Part shown: positions 32,626 through 42,929 of the stretch, piece after piece
How the letters are laid out: every line of letters starts with the position of its first letter
Numbering within the stretch: position 1 is the stretch's first letter
Assembly (NCBI GenBank): GCA_964036045.1
Contig: OZ038388.1
Location: 31,021,759-31,085,758, forward strand
Length of the DNA: 64,000 bases
Direction of reading: 5' to 3'
Source: Eutreptiella sp. 'Long Island Sound 2002'
Taxonomy: Eukaryota; Euglenozoa; Euglenophyceae; Eutreptiales; Eutreptiaceae
The notes under the pieces: generated by a model
Told to the model about the DNA's origin: nothing
The model's database searches: none
Seen by the model: only the letters and a program-made list of their open reading frames with translations
Position numbers and translations under genes: made by a program

Positions 32626-33054
32626 CCACTAGCTAGTTTGCCCGGTGACTGTAAGACACAAAACAACCGAGCAAAGCACCCGAAATGCAACACGCCCAAC
32701 CATCGTCAGGTGGACTTGCATGACACAAGAAAAAGTGCCACAAGGACCTTTCTGGAAAGAGCGAGTGACAGGCAAATGTGGGGCGTAATGTTCCACAAGT
32801 GTACGTCAAAGCATGGGTGCCCATAGGCGCATATTGGAAAACAAAATGTAGCACAGCAGAGTTCAAATTTCAAGGACATCCGAAGAGGGCAAAGTGAAAT
32901 CACCTTGGAGAAGCAGGGTGTGAAAATTGGACCTAAGCTTATGGTGAAATGGTGAAACTGGTGAAACGGGCGTGGTGGTGGAATTAGAACTCCAAAACCT
33001 GGTCCAAAACGAGAGAGGGAGACATGTACACCCCATGAAATTAAGTCCTCCAGT

Positions 33055-33285
33055 AGCATCAACGATGGATTTAGGTTAAATGTGAAAGTGACAACTGCAA
33101 CAAGGAGGAGTTCGAAGCCAGTGAGCGCTTTTTGTAGTTCATTTAGGGTTGTGTGCTTTGTACACACACACACACACACACAAGGAGTGCTTGGTGGTAG
33201 AATGTGAGTTGGATGGAGTTGACACTCAATGATGGATTTAGGTTAAATGTGAAAGTGACAACTGCAAGAAGGAGGAGTTCGAAGC
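33055..33285 (+). repeat. Duplicated ~60-bp segment with a CA microsatellite between copies
   Basis: AACGATGGATTTAGGTTAAA, then TGTGAAAGTGACAACTGCAA and GGAGGAGTTCGAAGC, occurs at about 33,059 and again at about 33,227. A (CA)n run lies between them at 33,163-33,182. Confidence 0.8.
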
Positions 33286-33731
33286 GAGCGACCTGTTAAT
33301 TGTTTAAGGTCACATGCTATGTGCTCAGGTGTTTTACTTGATGAGCTTGAGTTGAACCAGATATGAAGTCCACGATTGATTCAGCTGGTGTTAGGCCGAC
33401 ATTCTATTTTTTCATTTGCAAATTCATCCCAAGAACGCATGGACACGTGGACAAATTGGTACAAGCAATCTAACCATCATCCAATCTATGTGCAATTTAA
33501 CAAGCAGATTCCAAATCGATCAGTAATCAGCTTGAATTCGACGATCGTGGCTTTAACTCCATGATGGCGGCTTGAAGCTGAGGAGCTGAGTCTGCTAAAA
33601 ACGTTGAATCTGCTTAACCATCCCGGAGAAGAGGGAAGGAAAGCAAAAGGGAGCTTGAAGCAGTGGGGAAATCTAGCCTAGCGCGCGAGCAGCCGCAGGA
33701 TTCCGGAGCGGTGACGGTATGCAGACTGCGG

Positions 33732-33740
33732 CCCTAGCAG
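33732..33740 (+). repeat. Left 9-bp target site duplication CCCTAGCAG
   Basis: Identical to 36343-36351, directly abutting the left inverted-repeat terminus. A 9-bp duplication is the Mutator/MULE hallmark. Confidence 0.85.
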
Positions 33741-34599
33741 GGGGATGGTTAAGCAGATATGACCTCTTAAGCAGATCGGTCAGATCGGCTGAGCAGATCG
33801 GTCAGATACGAGCCGCGCGCTGAGCATCTGGCGCCGCAACTGTGCGCGACCACTGTGAAACTGCTCGCTGCTGCAATTAAAATCAGTGAAATGCTTGATT
33901 TTGTGGGATCTGCAGCAGCATATTAATTCCTTTTACCTGTCGTAGTCGCTCCTTGCAATACTTCAGGTATTGCTTGAACCATGACCTCCAACAGTGTGTA
34001 TTTACTTTATGGAGTAAGATTAGATTGCAGAAAAAGACAAGAACAAAATCAAATGGAAAGTATGTACGTCACATGCAAGCTATTGCAGAATGCTCTATGC
34101 AGTAAAGAACATGCCTTTGTTCCTCCTTCACTATTATTTTTTTACACTCTATGAGATATGATCGGATGGGAAAGAAGGAAAGAATTCAATCAAATGGATA
34201 CTACGTATGTCATTTTGCATAAATGCTATTGTCGAGCGATGTAAGAGGTAAAGATCATGCCTTTGTTCCTTGCCCAACCGTGTGAATATTATCGGATTGG
34301 GAAAAAAGAAAGGAATTTCACCAAATAGAGAGTAAATGTGTCACCTAGCATGAATGCTAATGCAGAGGACTCTAAGGACTAAGGAACATGCCTTTTTTCC
34401 TCTTCCAACAGCGTGTTTCTATAACCTTTCTGGAATATGATCGGATTGCAGAGAAAGACAGAGATTCCGCAAATGGAGAGTATGTATGTCACTTTGTATG
34501 AATGCTATTGCAAAGCGTGGTAAAGAGTAAAGGACATGCTTTTGTTCCTGCTACATCAAAACCATCCATTTCCATTTTTCTTCACGCCCTTTTTCTTGT

Positions 34600-34785
34600 C
34601 TAAAATACATTTTTAATGGAGCGAAGATATGCTTCTTGTTTTTCTAGCACTTCTCTTTCCAGATCTTTGCATTTTTGATTCGCCTCTCTCTCGTCTAGCT
34701 TCTGAACAACATCAAAGAAAGCCTTCCATTTTCTTATGCGTGTGTTTCCGAAAACCAATGCTGTATTTTTTGACAACAACAGCAC
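34600..34785 (-). pseudogene. Gene fragment inside the MULE-like element
   Basis: The minus strand encodes a charged helical C-terminus (RKWKAFFDVVQKLDEREANQ, then KCKDLEREVLEKQEAYLRSI) and a stop at 34,602-34,600. This resembles the coiled-coil tails of SANT/Myb-like or NAM-associated DNA-binding proteins. The upstream sequence in frame does not continue a domain, so it looks like a captured exon (Pack-MULE style) rather than a whole gene. Confidence 0.35.
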
Positions 34786-35149
34786 CGCAAATACACATGT
34801 GTGCCTGTGTGTGGCTCCTCCGCGTGGCCTACCCTATACCACCGGGCTCCGTGTTGTCTCATGGGGGCGGGTGCACCCATGCGTTCACGTGGCCTTAGGT
34901 CCCTTAGAGTTTTTCTCTACGTGGGGGCGCAGGTCGCCTCTACCCTTAACCCAAACGCACGGCCTTCTTCTCCTCAACCCAGACAACAAGATATGTTCTT
35001 ATACTTGAAAATACATTTCATTTGTTATCGGGCACTATGAAAGGTCTTACAGCGAAACCAGTGTGACTCGCTTTTGTGCCTGTGCATGCAGTGCTCCGGT
35101 GGTCTGCTACACCGCTTTTCTTCTGCAACAATTGGGTGTTGAAAAACAT

Positions 35150-35830
35150 TGCTCCTCCCGACTCAATTTTGATTTTCCACAAATGAAATTCAACTCCCTC
35201 CTACTCAATTTCAACTCCCTCCTACTCAAAGTTCACTCCCTCCTGCTCAATTTGATCTCCCTCCGAATGAAAATCAAATCTCTCCTACTCAATTTTGACT
35301 CCTTCTTAGTCAATTTCAACTCCCTCCTTCTCGAGTTTGACTCTACCCAAATGAAAATCAACCCTCTCCTAATCAATTTCAAATTCCACCTACTCAATTA
35401 CATCTCTCTCCAAATGAAAATCAACTCCTTTCTACCCAATTTCAACTCCCTCCTAGTCAATTTCAACTCCCTCTTACTCAGGTTTCACTTCCTCCTGCTC
35501 AGTTTGAACTGTGTCGAAATGAAAATCAACTACCTCGTACCCACCTTTACCTCATTCCAAGTCAGTTGCAACTCGCTCTCAGGCAACTTCAACTCTCTCC
35601 TACTCAATTTCAACTCTACCCAAATGAAAATCAACACTCGCCTACTCAATTTCAACTCCCTCCGACTCAATTTCAACTCGCTCTAAATGAAAATCATCTC
35701 CGTCCTACTCAATTTCAACTCCCTCTTATTCAATTTCAACTCTCTCGTACTCAATTTTCACTTCCTCCATCTCAATTTGAACTCTCTCCAAATGTAAATC
35801 AACTTCCTCAATTTTAATTCCCAACTCAAA
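35150..35830 (+). repeat. 21-bp-unit array CAACTCCCTCCTACTCAATTT inside the MULE-like element
   Basis: About 30 diverged units of CTCCCTCCTACTCAATTTCAA, alternating with ATGAAAATCAACTC variants. The period of 21 (seven codons) keeps a Ser-Leu-Leu-Leu-x-Phe-Asn frame open for 207 codons. The frame is a repeat artefact. Confidence 0.85.
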
Positions 35831-36342
35831 TTTAATTAATGGTTTTCATGTAGCAGGCATGTAACAAAGGCATGTCCTTTACTCTTTAAAACACTTTGCA
35901 ATAGCATTCATACAAAGTGACATACATACTCCCCATTTGCGGAATCTCTGTCTTTCTCTCCAATCCGATCATATTCCAGAAAGGTTATAGAAACAGGCTG
36001 TTGGAAGAGGAACAAAGGCATGTTCCTTAATCCATGCGACTTACATACTCTCCATTTCATTGAGTTTCTTTCTTTTTCTGCAATCTAAGTGTTGGAGGTC
36101 GTGGTTCAAGCATTACCTGAAATATTGCAAGGAGCTACCACGAGAGGTAAAAGAAATTAGTCAGCTGCTGCAGGTCCCACAAAATCAAGCATTTCACTGA
36201 TTGCAGCAGCGAGCAGTTTCACAGTGTCAGTGGCTGCCGGTAGTTGCGGTGCCAGATGCTCAGCGCGCGGCTCGTATCTGACCGATCTGCTCAGCCGATC
36301 TGACCGATCTGCTTAAGAGGTCATATCTGCTTAACCATCCCC

Positions 36343-36351
36343 CCCTAGCAG
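36343..36351 (+). repeat. Right 9-bp target site duplication CCCTAGCAG
   Basis: Perfect match to 33732-33740, immediately outside the right inverted-repeat terminus. Confidence 0.85.
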
Positions 36352-37150
36352 ACTGCGAAAGACTGCGCACGAACAGGCGACACGCGCATTTACGACAACC
36401 GAAAAAACGACTGCAAGTGATCTACTGCAGCTGATCTTCTGCTAAAAGGCGACAAGGATGTTTTGAACCGTTCTGCAGCCCAAATTTATAAAATAATTGC
36501 ATTATTTTATCGCCAGATAAGGGAACGATACCTTACTGGTAACAAGGCTACTGTGGTCACAAAGTGATTTACAGTATAATAACGACGACGAAAAACGAAA
36601 ATGTAAAATGTAAATGTTAAAAAAGAATAATTTGGCCGAAAAATGGATAATGTAAAATGTTATTTTTTAATGGACGGGTGTCTCGGACAATGTAAGTGGA
36701 TGTTTTTCTCAATTTTTGCTTCGGCGCCTTCGGCGCCCCATGTGGACTCCCTCTCACCGTCCGGAAGCAAAAAATTCCAAAACATGAAATTCGCCAATTG
36801 AAATCTGTTGCTGCGCAGAACTGTGCTCAGCGATCGCTCCGATCCCTGCAGGCCGCTGCGCCGATCGCTGCTGAAAAGGGGCGCCGATCGGCGATCGCTG
36901 CTGAAAATGAAAAAAAAAAGTGCATAACAGCCCTACTTCCCGTGCAAGTACCAGGAATTGAACCAATGTCTGCCAAGCCGTACCCCAGTGCGTTGGCCGC
37001 TGGGGTACTCCCTCTCGGCAGGGCACGCGCACATCATCTGTATAATGTTAATGTAAATGTAAAGTAAATAATAATGCTCAGCAGCGCATACTGTAAATGT
37101 AAATTTAAAAAATAATAATGCAGCCGGAATCGGGCGCTGTTACTGTAAAT
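36352..37150. other. Intergenic, no gene recognised
   Basis: AT-rich, with several TGTAAATGTAAA runs (about 36,600-36,650 and 37,040-37,110). Around 36,946-37,015 the minus strand has a B-box-like GGTTCAATTCC and weakly pairing ends (GGGAGTA with TACTTGC), which may be a tRNA-derived repeat but is too irregular to call. Confidence 0.35.
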
Positions 37151-37168
37151 CCCTAACCCTAACCCTAA
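37151..37168 (+). repeat. Interstitial telomere-type tract (CCCTAA)3
   Basis: Three perfect CCCTAA units. A second two-unit tract lies at 38,326-38,337 (CCCTAACCCTAA). The tracts bracket a ~1.15-kb segment with no recognised gene. Confidence 0.8.
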
Positions 37169-38325
37169 TCAAGACTGAACATTGGGACCGAGCTGGTGGG
37201 GTAGGGAACATCAGCTATGACTCATGAGGGACATCAAGAATGATTCACACATTGATGGCTCTTGACAAAGCGAAATCAGCTTGCAAGTGAACCCCATCTC
37301 CACGAGGCCCACTTTCAAGGCTTTTTGGACTTCCGAGGGACCAAAATGCCCCAAAATGGACTTCTGAGGGGCCAAAATGCCCCAAAATGGGCTCAAAATG
37401 GGCTCATTTCACCCGTTGATGCACCCCAAATGGTCTAGGATGAGGTTTGGAAAAATGCGTTTTTGACCCATTTTTGACCCATTTTTGGTCCCAAAACAGC
37501 CCATTTTCAAGGCATTTTGGGATTTTCGGAGGACCAAAATGGGCCACCGGAAGCTCAAAACGGTCCAAAACCCTTGTTTTAGCGTTGCACATGGTCTAGG
37601 ATCATTTTTGAGAAAAGTCACCTTTTTGCCCCTACTGGACCCTGTTGACCCATTTGGGCACCCACCTGTTTGGGCTTGAGCTTGCAGCTTGCTGCAGCCG
37701 AGTGGACCTAGGTATTGGGGTCTAGGCGTCCGTTTGGGCAATTCTGAGGGGTGGAAACCACAAAACGTGGGGGGTTGCGGGTGGAGTAGGTGCCCTCGGA
37801 ATCGCATTTTGAGCCATGTAGCCAAAGATATGGCCTATTCTTGGTTTGTGGCTGTCGGCATTTGGAGCTTTTGGGGGCCTATTTGGGCCGTTTCCGGGAC
37901 ATATCATGGAGTTAGAGGGCCGCAAAGAGCTCGTTGACACGGGGAAGTCAAGCCGCACATGGGGTGTATCCACCGTTTCCCTTCGTTTGGCCGTTTTGAA
38001 TGTGTTCCGGGCCTTTTTCGGCCCAAAAATGGCTGCTTTTGGCCCTAAACTGCAGTTTTTGAAACGGAGGTCCGCCAATTGCGAATCATGTCCCGGCCGC
38101 CACCGTTGAGTTTCTTGCTCAAACTTTGTGTGATTGTACTTCACACCCATAGGTATCATGCACCAAAATTTCACCCCAATCTGTAGCACCACGACGGAGT
38201 TCTGATTTTTACCCATTTCGCGCGTGCTGCTGCTTGCTGCTTGCTGCTTGCTGCTAAACCTGGTAGGTCCACCCTAGATACTAAAAAGGGTTATAAAACC
38301 AAGACTGGTTCCACCAGCTCGGTGA
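37169..38325. other. Intergenic segment between two telomere-type tracts
   Basis: Rich in short repeats of the type CCAAAATGCCCCAAAATGG and TTTTTGACCCATTTTTG at 37,330-37,500. No convincing gene. Confidence 0.4.
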
Positions 38326-38339
38326 CCCTAACCCTAACC

Positions 38340-39360
38340 ACAGTACTGCTGCTTATTTTCAAGTTCCTCCAAGTGAAAATCCACTCCCTCCTACTCATTA
38401 TCAACTCCCTCCTACTCATTTTCAACTCTCCCATGCTCATTTTCAACTCCCTCCAAGCTAAAATCCACTCCCTCCTACTCATTTCCAACTCCTGCCTGCT
38501 CATTTTCAACTTCCATCTACTCATTTTCAACTCCCTCGAAGTGAAAATCCAGTCCCTCCTACTCATTTTCAACTCCCCCCTGCTCATTTTCGACTCCCTC
38601 CAAATGAAAATCCACTCCCTCCTACTCATTTTCAACTCCCTCCTACTCATTTTCAACTCCCCGCTGCTCATTTTCAACTCCCTCCAAGTGAAAATCCACT
38701 CCCTCCTACTCAATTTCAACTCCCTCCTACTCATTTTCAACCCCCTGCTGCTCCTTTTCAACTCCCTCCAAGTGAAAATCCAGTCCCTCTTACTCATTTT
38801 CAACTCCCCCGTGCTCATTTTCAACTTCCTCCAAGTGAAAATCCACTCCCTCCTACTCAGTTTCAATTCCTTGCTGCTCATTTTCAACTCCCCCCTGCTC
38901 ATTTTCAACTCCCTCCAAGTGAAAATCCACTCCCTCCTACTCATTTTCAACTCCCCCCTGCTCATTTTCAACTCCCTCCAAGTGAAAATCCACTCCCTCC
39001 TACTCATTTTCAACTCCCCCCTGCTCATTTTCAACTCCCTCCAAGTGAAAATCCACTCCCTCCTACTCGATTTCAACTCCCTCCTACTCATTTTCAACTC
39101 CCCCCTGCTCATTTTCAACTCCCTCCAAGTGAAAATCCACTCCCTCCTACTCAATTTCAACTCCCTCCTACTCATTTTCAACCCCCTGCTGCTCTTTTTC
39201 AACTCCCTCCAAGCAAAAATACACTCCCTCCTACTCAATTTCAACTCCATCCTACTCATTTTCAACTCCTCCCTGCTCATTTTTAACTCCCTCCTACTCA
39301 TTTTCAACTCCCTCCTGCTCATTTTCAACTCCCTCCAAGTGAAAATCCAATTTCAACGGA
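38340..39360 (+). repeat. 1-kb array of a 21-bp unit CTCCCTCCTACTCATTTTCAA
   Basis: About 48 units, arranged in higher-order blocks of several CTCCCTCCTACTCATTTTCAA units followed by a CTCCAAGTGAAAATCCA variant. Related to the array at 35,150-35,830. The period of 21 keeps both strands open (Leu/Phe/Asn/Ser on plus, Lys-Met-Ser-Arg-Arg-Glu-Leu on minus), giving 400- and 345-codon frames that I do not regard as genes. Confidence 0.92.
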
Positions 39361-39450
39361 CCTCAGACCTCAGCAGTGGCAAACCCAACCTGACACAGGC
39401 ACACCGTGAAGGCATGGAACATAAACTCGGACAGGAAATTTGAAATGTCC

Positions 39451-41651
39451 TTAGTTCTTCGGCACTTGAGCCCGCCACTCCAAAAGCTGCTTACACTGAT
39501 GCAACTCAGCTGGCGAAAGTTGTTCCCCACATGCAGTCCGAGCATACAACTGAGCCAAGTGAGTATCAACCTGCTGAATCATCGAAAGCATATCACTTGC
39601 AACTTGTGTGAGAGCTTGTGTGGATGATGGTGGGTCCTCCTCAGCGGAGCCAACCATATTGTGAATGTGTGCATGCAAATGATCATTATACGCGGCCTGC
39701 TGCGCACTCAGACCCCCAGGAGCCTGATTCACGGTGGTTAGCGCATCTGAAAGCTCAAGGGCAGCATTCAGCTCTTCCTTCAGCGGCGGACCGCTACCCC
39801 TACCCTGACCCCTACCTCTTCCCTTTGTAGCACCCTTTGGACCATTGCCTCGCTTAGCGGCCTTCCTGACAGTTGGCTGCACGGTTCGCTTGGCGGCCAC
39901 CGGCGGGGGAACAGGTCGTGGTGCTTGTGCACCTGCCACATGGACCTGTGTGGAGGAGGCTCGCATGTCTACAAATTGGTTCAGTAGCCTCTCCTCTTCT
40001 TCGAGAAAGGCACCTGCATCCTGTCCCTGGTCGGAAAGATGAGTTGCCACTCGATCCACATTAGTTATATATTGACACGTCCGGGATTGCAGGTTCCCAA
40101 GGGAGCGGACAATCTGCTCGCATTTCGTTCTGGCTGGCAAATCAGCCGACAAGGAGATGTCGGTCAATATAATGTCATCGTCTGTAGCATGGATTGCCAC
40201 GGGTACCTGCACTGTGGGTAGGGGGAGGCGTTGGCTGCTGCATTTGGCACTGACAAGGACCTCCGTTGCAGTGTGAAATTGTTTTAGAATAAAAATTGGA
40301 TTGAACAACCCAAGATGGAAGCCGACTGAAGATGACTGATGATGCAAAACAGCAAAATAGTGACGACATGGATGCCCGACTCGGACAGCAAGTCCACAAC
40401 TACACCAAAACTTCGTATAGGCACCATCCTCAGCCAATGGCTCGAACAGACAAACATAATGTGGACAGTTCATGTAACGCGAAGTGCAGCTGGATTCACT
40501 TCGCTTTACCTCATAAACTATATTTTTGCCTTGGATTTGGTGCACACGATTGGAGATCGCACAGAATCTCGGTAGGTCTACCAACTCCGTCTCAAGTGAA
40601 TCGTGACACTGTCGATCATAGTTCCATAAGGGTGCCGCCCTGTGGGCAACTATATATTGGGCCTCCCTGGACACGTCATACTCATACACGAGGTACGCAG
40701 TTGAAGCATTCATCTGCTCGAGCATTCTATCAAACGCCCAGCTTGTCACGTTGCCTGAAACGAACTTGACATAGAATGGGAAGGCTTGGTTAGCTATTTG
40801 GTGATTGGCATGCCGGTGATTCACCATTTCAGTATTTTCAAGTTTATAGCCCTCCTTGGAGAGCAAGTGCAAAACAGATAAAAAAATGTGGTAGTAACCT
40901 TTTCTTGCAGTTAGGTGGCGCTTTATGCAGCAATTCAAAGACTCAGCCCTCTGTGTGGACTTGCAGCCGAAGGTAAAAACTTCTACCTGCCATGCAACAC
41001 ACCAACGGTCAGGACCATGTAGGGGGGATTCTGACTCCAAGGTAGTCCTTGACAGTTTTCCAGCAGGGGTCCTCCAGAATTTTGCGCCAGAGAATATCAG
41101 CAGCATCCTTATCTGGGCACTCCTGAACCTGTCGGATGGCGCTCTCAAGAGCAGTGAAATCGTGTTGCTCGAGGGAGTTTCGGCAGTTTTCCGTAAGATT
41201 TTTGTAAATGTGAAAAAGGCAGAGGAAGTGAGCAGTTCGGTCCGGGGGGAAAACCCTGGGAACGGACCCCAAGAGGGCGTATGCAGCATCACTGAACAAA
41301 ACCCGGGGTGCACAACCGGTTGCCGTTATCCACTCCTGCCAGAGCCACTCATAATCCTCTGCATTTTCACTGCTTGGCATGCAGCCCTGAGCCAGGAGAA
41401 GGGTTTGGCCATGTTCGTTGATACCGCAAAACAGGGCCAATGCCTCGCCGTACCGATTCGATTTCTACGTGTCATCTTCAAAAATGACTTGTGCATATTT
41501 TCTGGGGTTTTTGACTTGCTCTGGCGTCATAAAAAACCATCTTCGTACAACACCAGTGACTGGGTCAGGGGCTTCATGATTGAAATACCAGGCAGGATCT
41601 GCCTGTTTCAGCAGTTTCAAGTGGTTAATCAAACGTGCAAGATCATTTGGG
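39451..41651 (-). pseudogene. MULE transposase, 3' part (catalytic core, SWIM finger, C-terminus)
   Basis: Starts in frame at NDLARLINHLKLL, just after the inserted LTR element. The core motif VIFEDDT is followed by a TAG (41,467-41,465) exactly where MULE transposases normally have a residue before K-T/S-N-R-Y-G. The frame then continues KSNRYGEALALFCGINEHGQ and VLFSDAAYALL. At a C run (about 41,027-41,034) the frame shifts, and the new frame carries the conserved STQRAESLNCC block and a SWIM zinc finger CSCGLAVRVGHPCRH (CxC...CxH) at about 40,430-40,390. A Lys/Arg/Gly-rich region and a helical tail follow, with a stop at 39,451. The enzyme would cut and join transposon ends using a DDE site. 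Two breaks plus the insertion make this copy inactive as read. Confidence 0.85.
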
Positions 41652-42034
41652 TGCAATAGGTTTGGCATAGAGAGGTACACGAAGCCATAGTAATAATAGC
41701 GCAGGCCCCGGACAGAAACGCGATCGCGCACAGCGCAAGCGCAGTGCCAACACAGAAGTGATGAACAGAGTAAAAGGGGACTGTACAATAAATGTCGTAT
41801 GTTGCAATCTGTTTCATTATTCTGAATACAATGCATTACTGTGTTGTTGTTACTTGCAGTAACAACAAGATGTTCAATTGATTCTGACGGACAAGATTAT
41901 CCAAGTGCTCGTGGGAGATTGGGATTGAAGGATTCTAATTTTATTATGAAAAACAAAATGCCGCTGGGAATAAAAAACTCCGTTTGCAGGATTGAGGAGC
42001 AAAAAAGATAGACGCGAGGTCTGTTAGAACTATA
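41652..42034 (+). repeat. 5' LTR (383 bp)
   Basis: Begins TGCAATAGGTTTGGCATAGA and ends CTGTTAGAACTATA. Contains AATAAA (TACAATAAATGTC). Starts with the canonical TG but ends TA instead of CA. Confidence 0.85.
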
Positions 42035-42068
42035 ATCTTGTTGTTACTGGGCTGCCGAGGATTCTGCT

Positions 42069-42929
42069 ATGAGGAGTGACAAAGAGGACAACGCCCAGCA
42101 GAGTACGGTGGACGACCCAACGACCACGAAGAGGTCACCGCTGAAGGAGACACCGTCCAGCCTGCAGCGACTACGGCAAGCAATAGCAGAAGAGGTTGGA
42201 GAACGATGCATAAGCGCGGCTGTCGGACGTTTGCGTAACATGCAGGTATGCGATCACGGCCCAACGCCACATGTTGCCTCAGAGCGCCGCCAGCGACAGG
42301 TGCAGGAGTTTGAAGGGTTTTGCGCTGACAAAGGAGCCCAGGCCCAGTGCTGCCAATATGACACTGCCCGTCATGAAGAGTGCCATGGTGCTTTGGCTAT
42401 GATCCACGGAGGAGTCCTACGTTGTTTGGTCACGAAGAACATACTGGTGCAGCAGACGACAACGCCCAAACAGCCGCCGTTGGAGAGGTCGCTCGAAGAC
42501 TTGATTCACAAGCAAGCACGGCGGCGCTACTGGTATGAGAAGTTAACAGCGATCAACCACGTGGCGGCGAAGGAGATACAACGCCAGATGGAGCAAGCAC
42601 AAGCAGAAGTCACGCTGCAGCAAAGACGGCAATCGAAGAAATCGGAGGGATTCTACGGGTTCGATGAGGAGAAGGAGGAGGAACAAGAAGCGCCGGACGA
42701 GAGTACAGGAGCTCCAGACATACAGCACGAGGGTACACAAGTCCAGGAAGCGCCGGACGAGCGTACGCGAGCTGACGACACGCCGCACAGAAGTACACCA
42801 GTCCAGGGAGCGCCAGGCGAGAGTACTAACACCAAGGACCTGCCACAATTCTACCCGGTCCACACAGTGCGCCGACGCCATCATCACTCCAAGGGACGAG
42901 GACGGGAACGACAGCCTCCACAGGGTTGA
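42069..42929 (+). CDS. Gag-like or unknown protein of the LTR element
   Basis: 286 codons from ATG, 34 bp downstream of the 5' LTR, the only sizeable plus-strand frame in the element. The N-terminal half is mixed charged with a helical region (LEDLIHKQARRRYWYEKLTA, then AAKEIQRQMEQAQAEVTLQQ). The C-terminal part has about three degenerate ~20-residue repeats built on QEAPDEST/QEAPDERT/QGAPGEST, then a basic tail (RRRHHHSKGRGRERQ). No zinc knuckle, protease or polymerase motif is seen. Position argues for a Gag-type structural protein; sequence alone does not prove it. Confidence 0.5.
   Translation: MRSDKEDNAQQSTVDDPTTTKRSPLKETPSSLQRLRQAIAEEVGERCISAAVGRLRNMQVCDHGPTPHVASERRQRQVQEFEGFCADKGAQAQCCQYDTARHEECHGALAMIHGGVLRCLVTKNILVQQTTTPKQPPLERSLEDLIHKQARRRYWYEKLTAINHVAAKEIQRQMEQAQAEVTLQQRRQSKKSEGFYGFDEEKEEEQEAPDESTGAPDIQHEGTQVQEAPDERTRADDTPHRSTPVQGAPGESTNTKDLPQFYPVHTVRRRHHHSKGRGRERQPPQG

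Larger units (their letters stand above)
33741..36342. mobile_element. Non-autonomous MULE-like DNA transposon with long TIRs
   Basis: A complete 2,602-bp element. The left end GGGGATGGTTAAGCAGATAT is matched in reverse complement by the right end ATATCTGCTTAACCATCCCC-type sequence, and the match continues inward for several hundred bases (left about 33,741-34,568, right about 36,342-35,840, with indels). The subterminal part carries a ~125-bp internal repeat, about four copies on the left and two on the right. It is flanked by perfect 9-bp duplications. No transposase is present. Inside are a gene fragment (34,600-34,785) and a 21-bp-unit array (35,150-35,830). Long TIRs plus a 9-bp duplication place it in the Mutator superfamily. 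The MULE transposase nearby might be related, but its ends were not matched. Confidence 0.85.

Noticed and set aside
35063-35686. 207-codon frame inside the MULE-like element
   Set aside because: Same 21-bp repeat artefact as at 38,241-39,443.
36946-37015. Possible tRNA on the minus strand with GGTTCAATTCC
   Set aside because: The T-stem barely pairs, the D-arm is ambiguous and no clear anticodon stem can be drawn. At most a tRNA-derived repeat.
38241-39443. 400-codon Leu/Phe/Asn/Ser frame (plus) and 345-codon KMSRREL frame (minus), leucine-rich-repeat-like in look
   Set aside because: Both follow from a 21-bp tandem unit (exactly seven codons). Two overlapping antisense frames with the same boundaries and no non-repeat domain are not evidence for genes.
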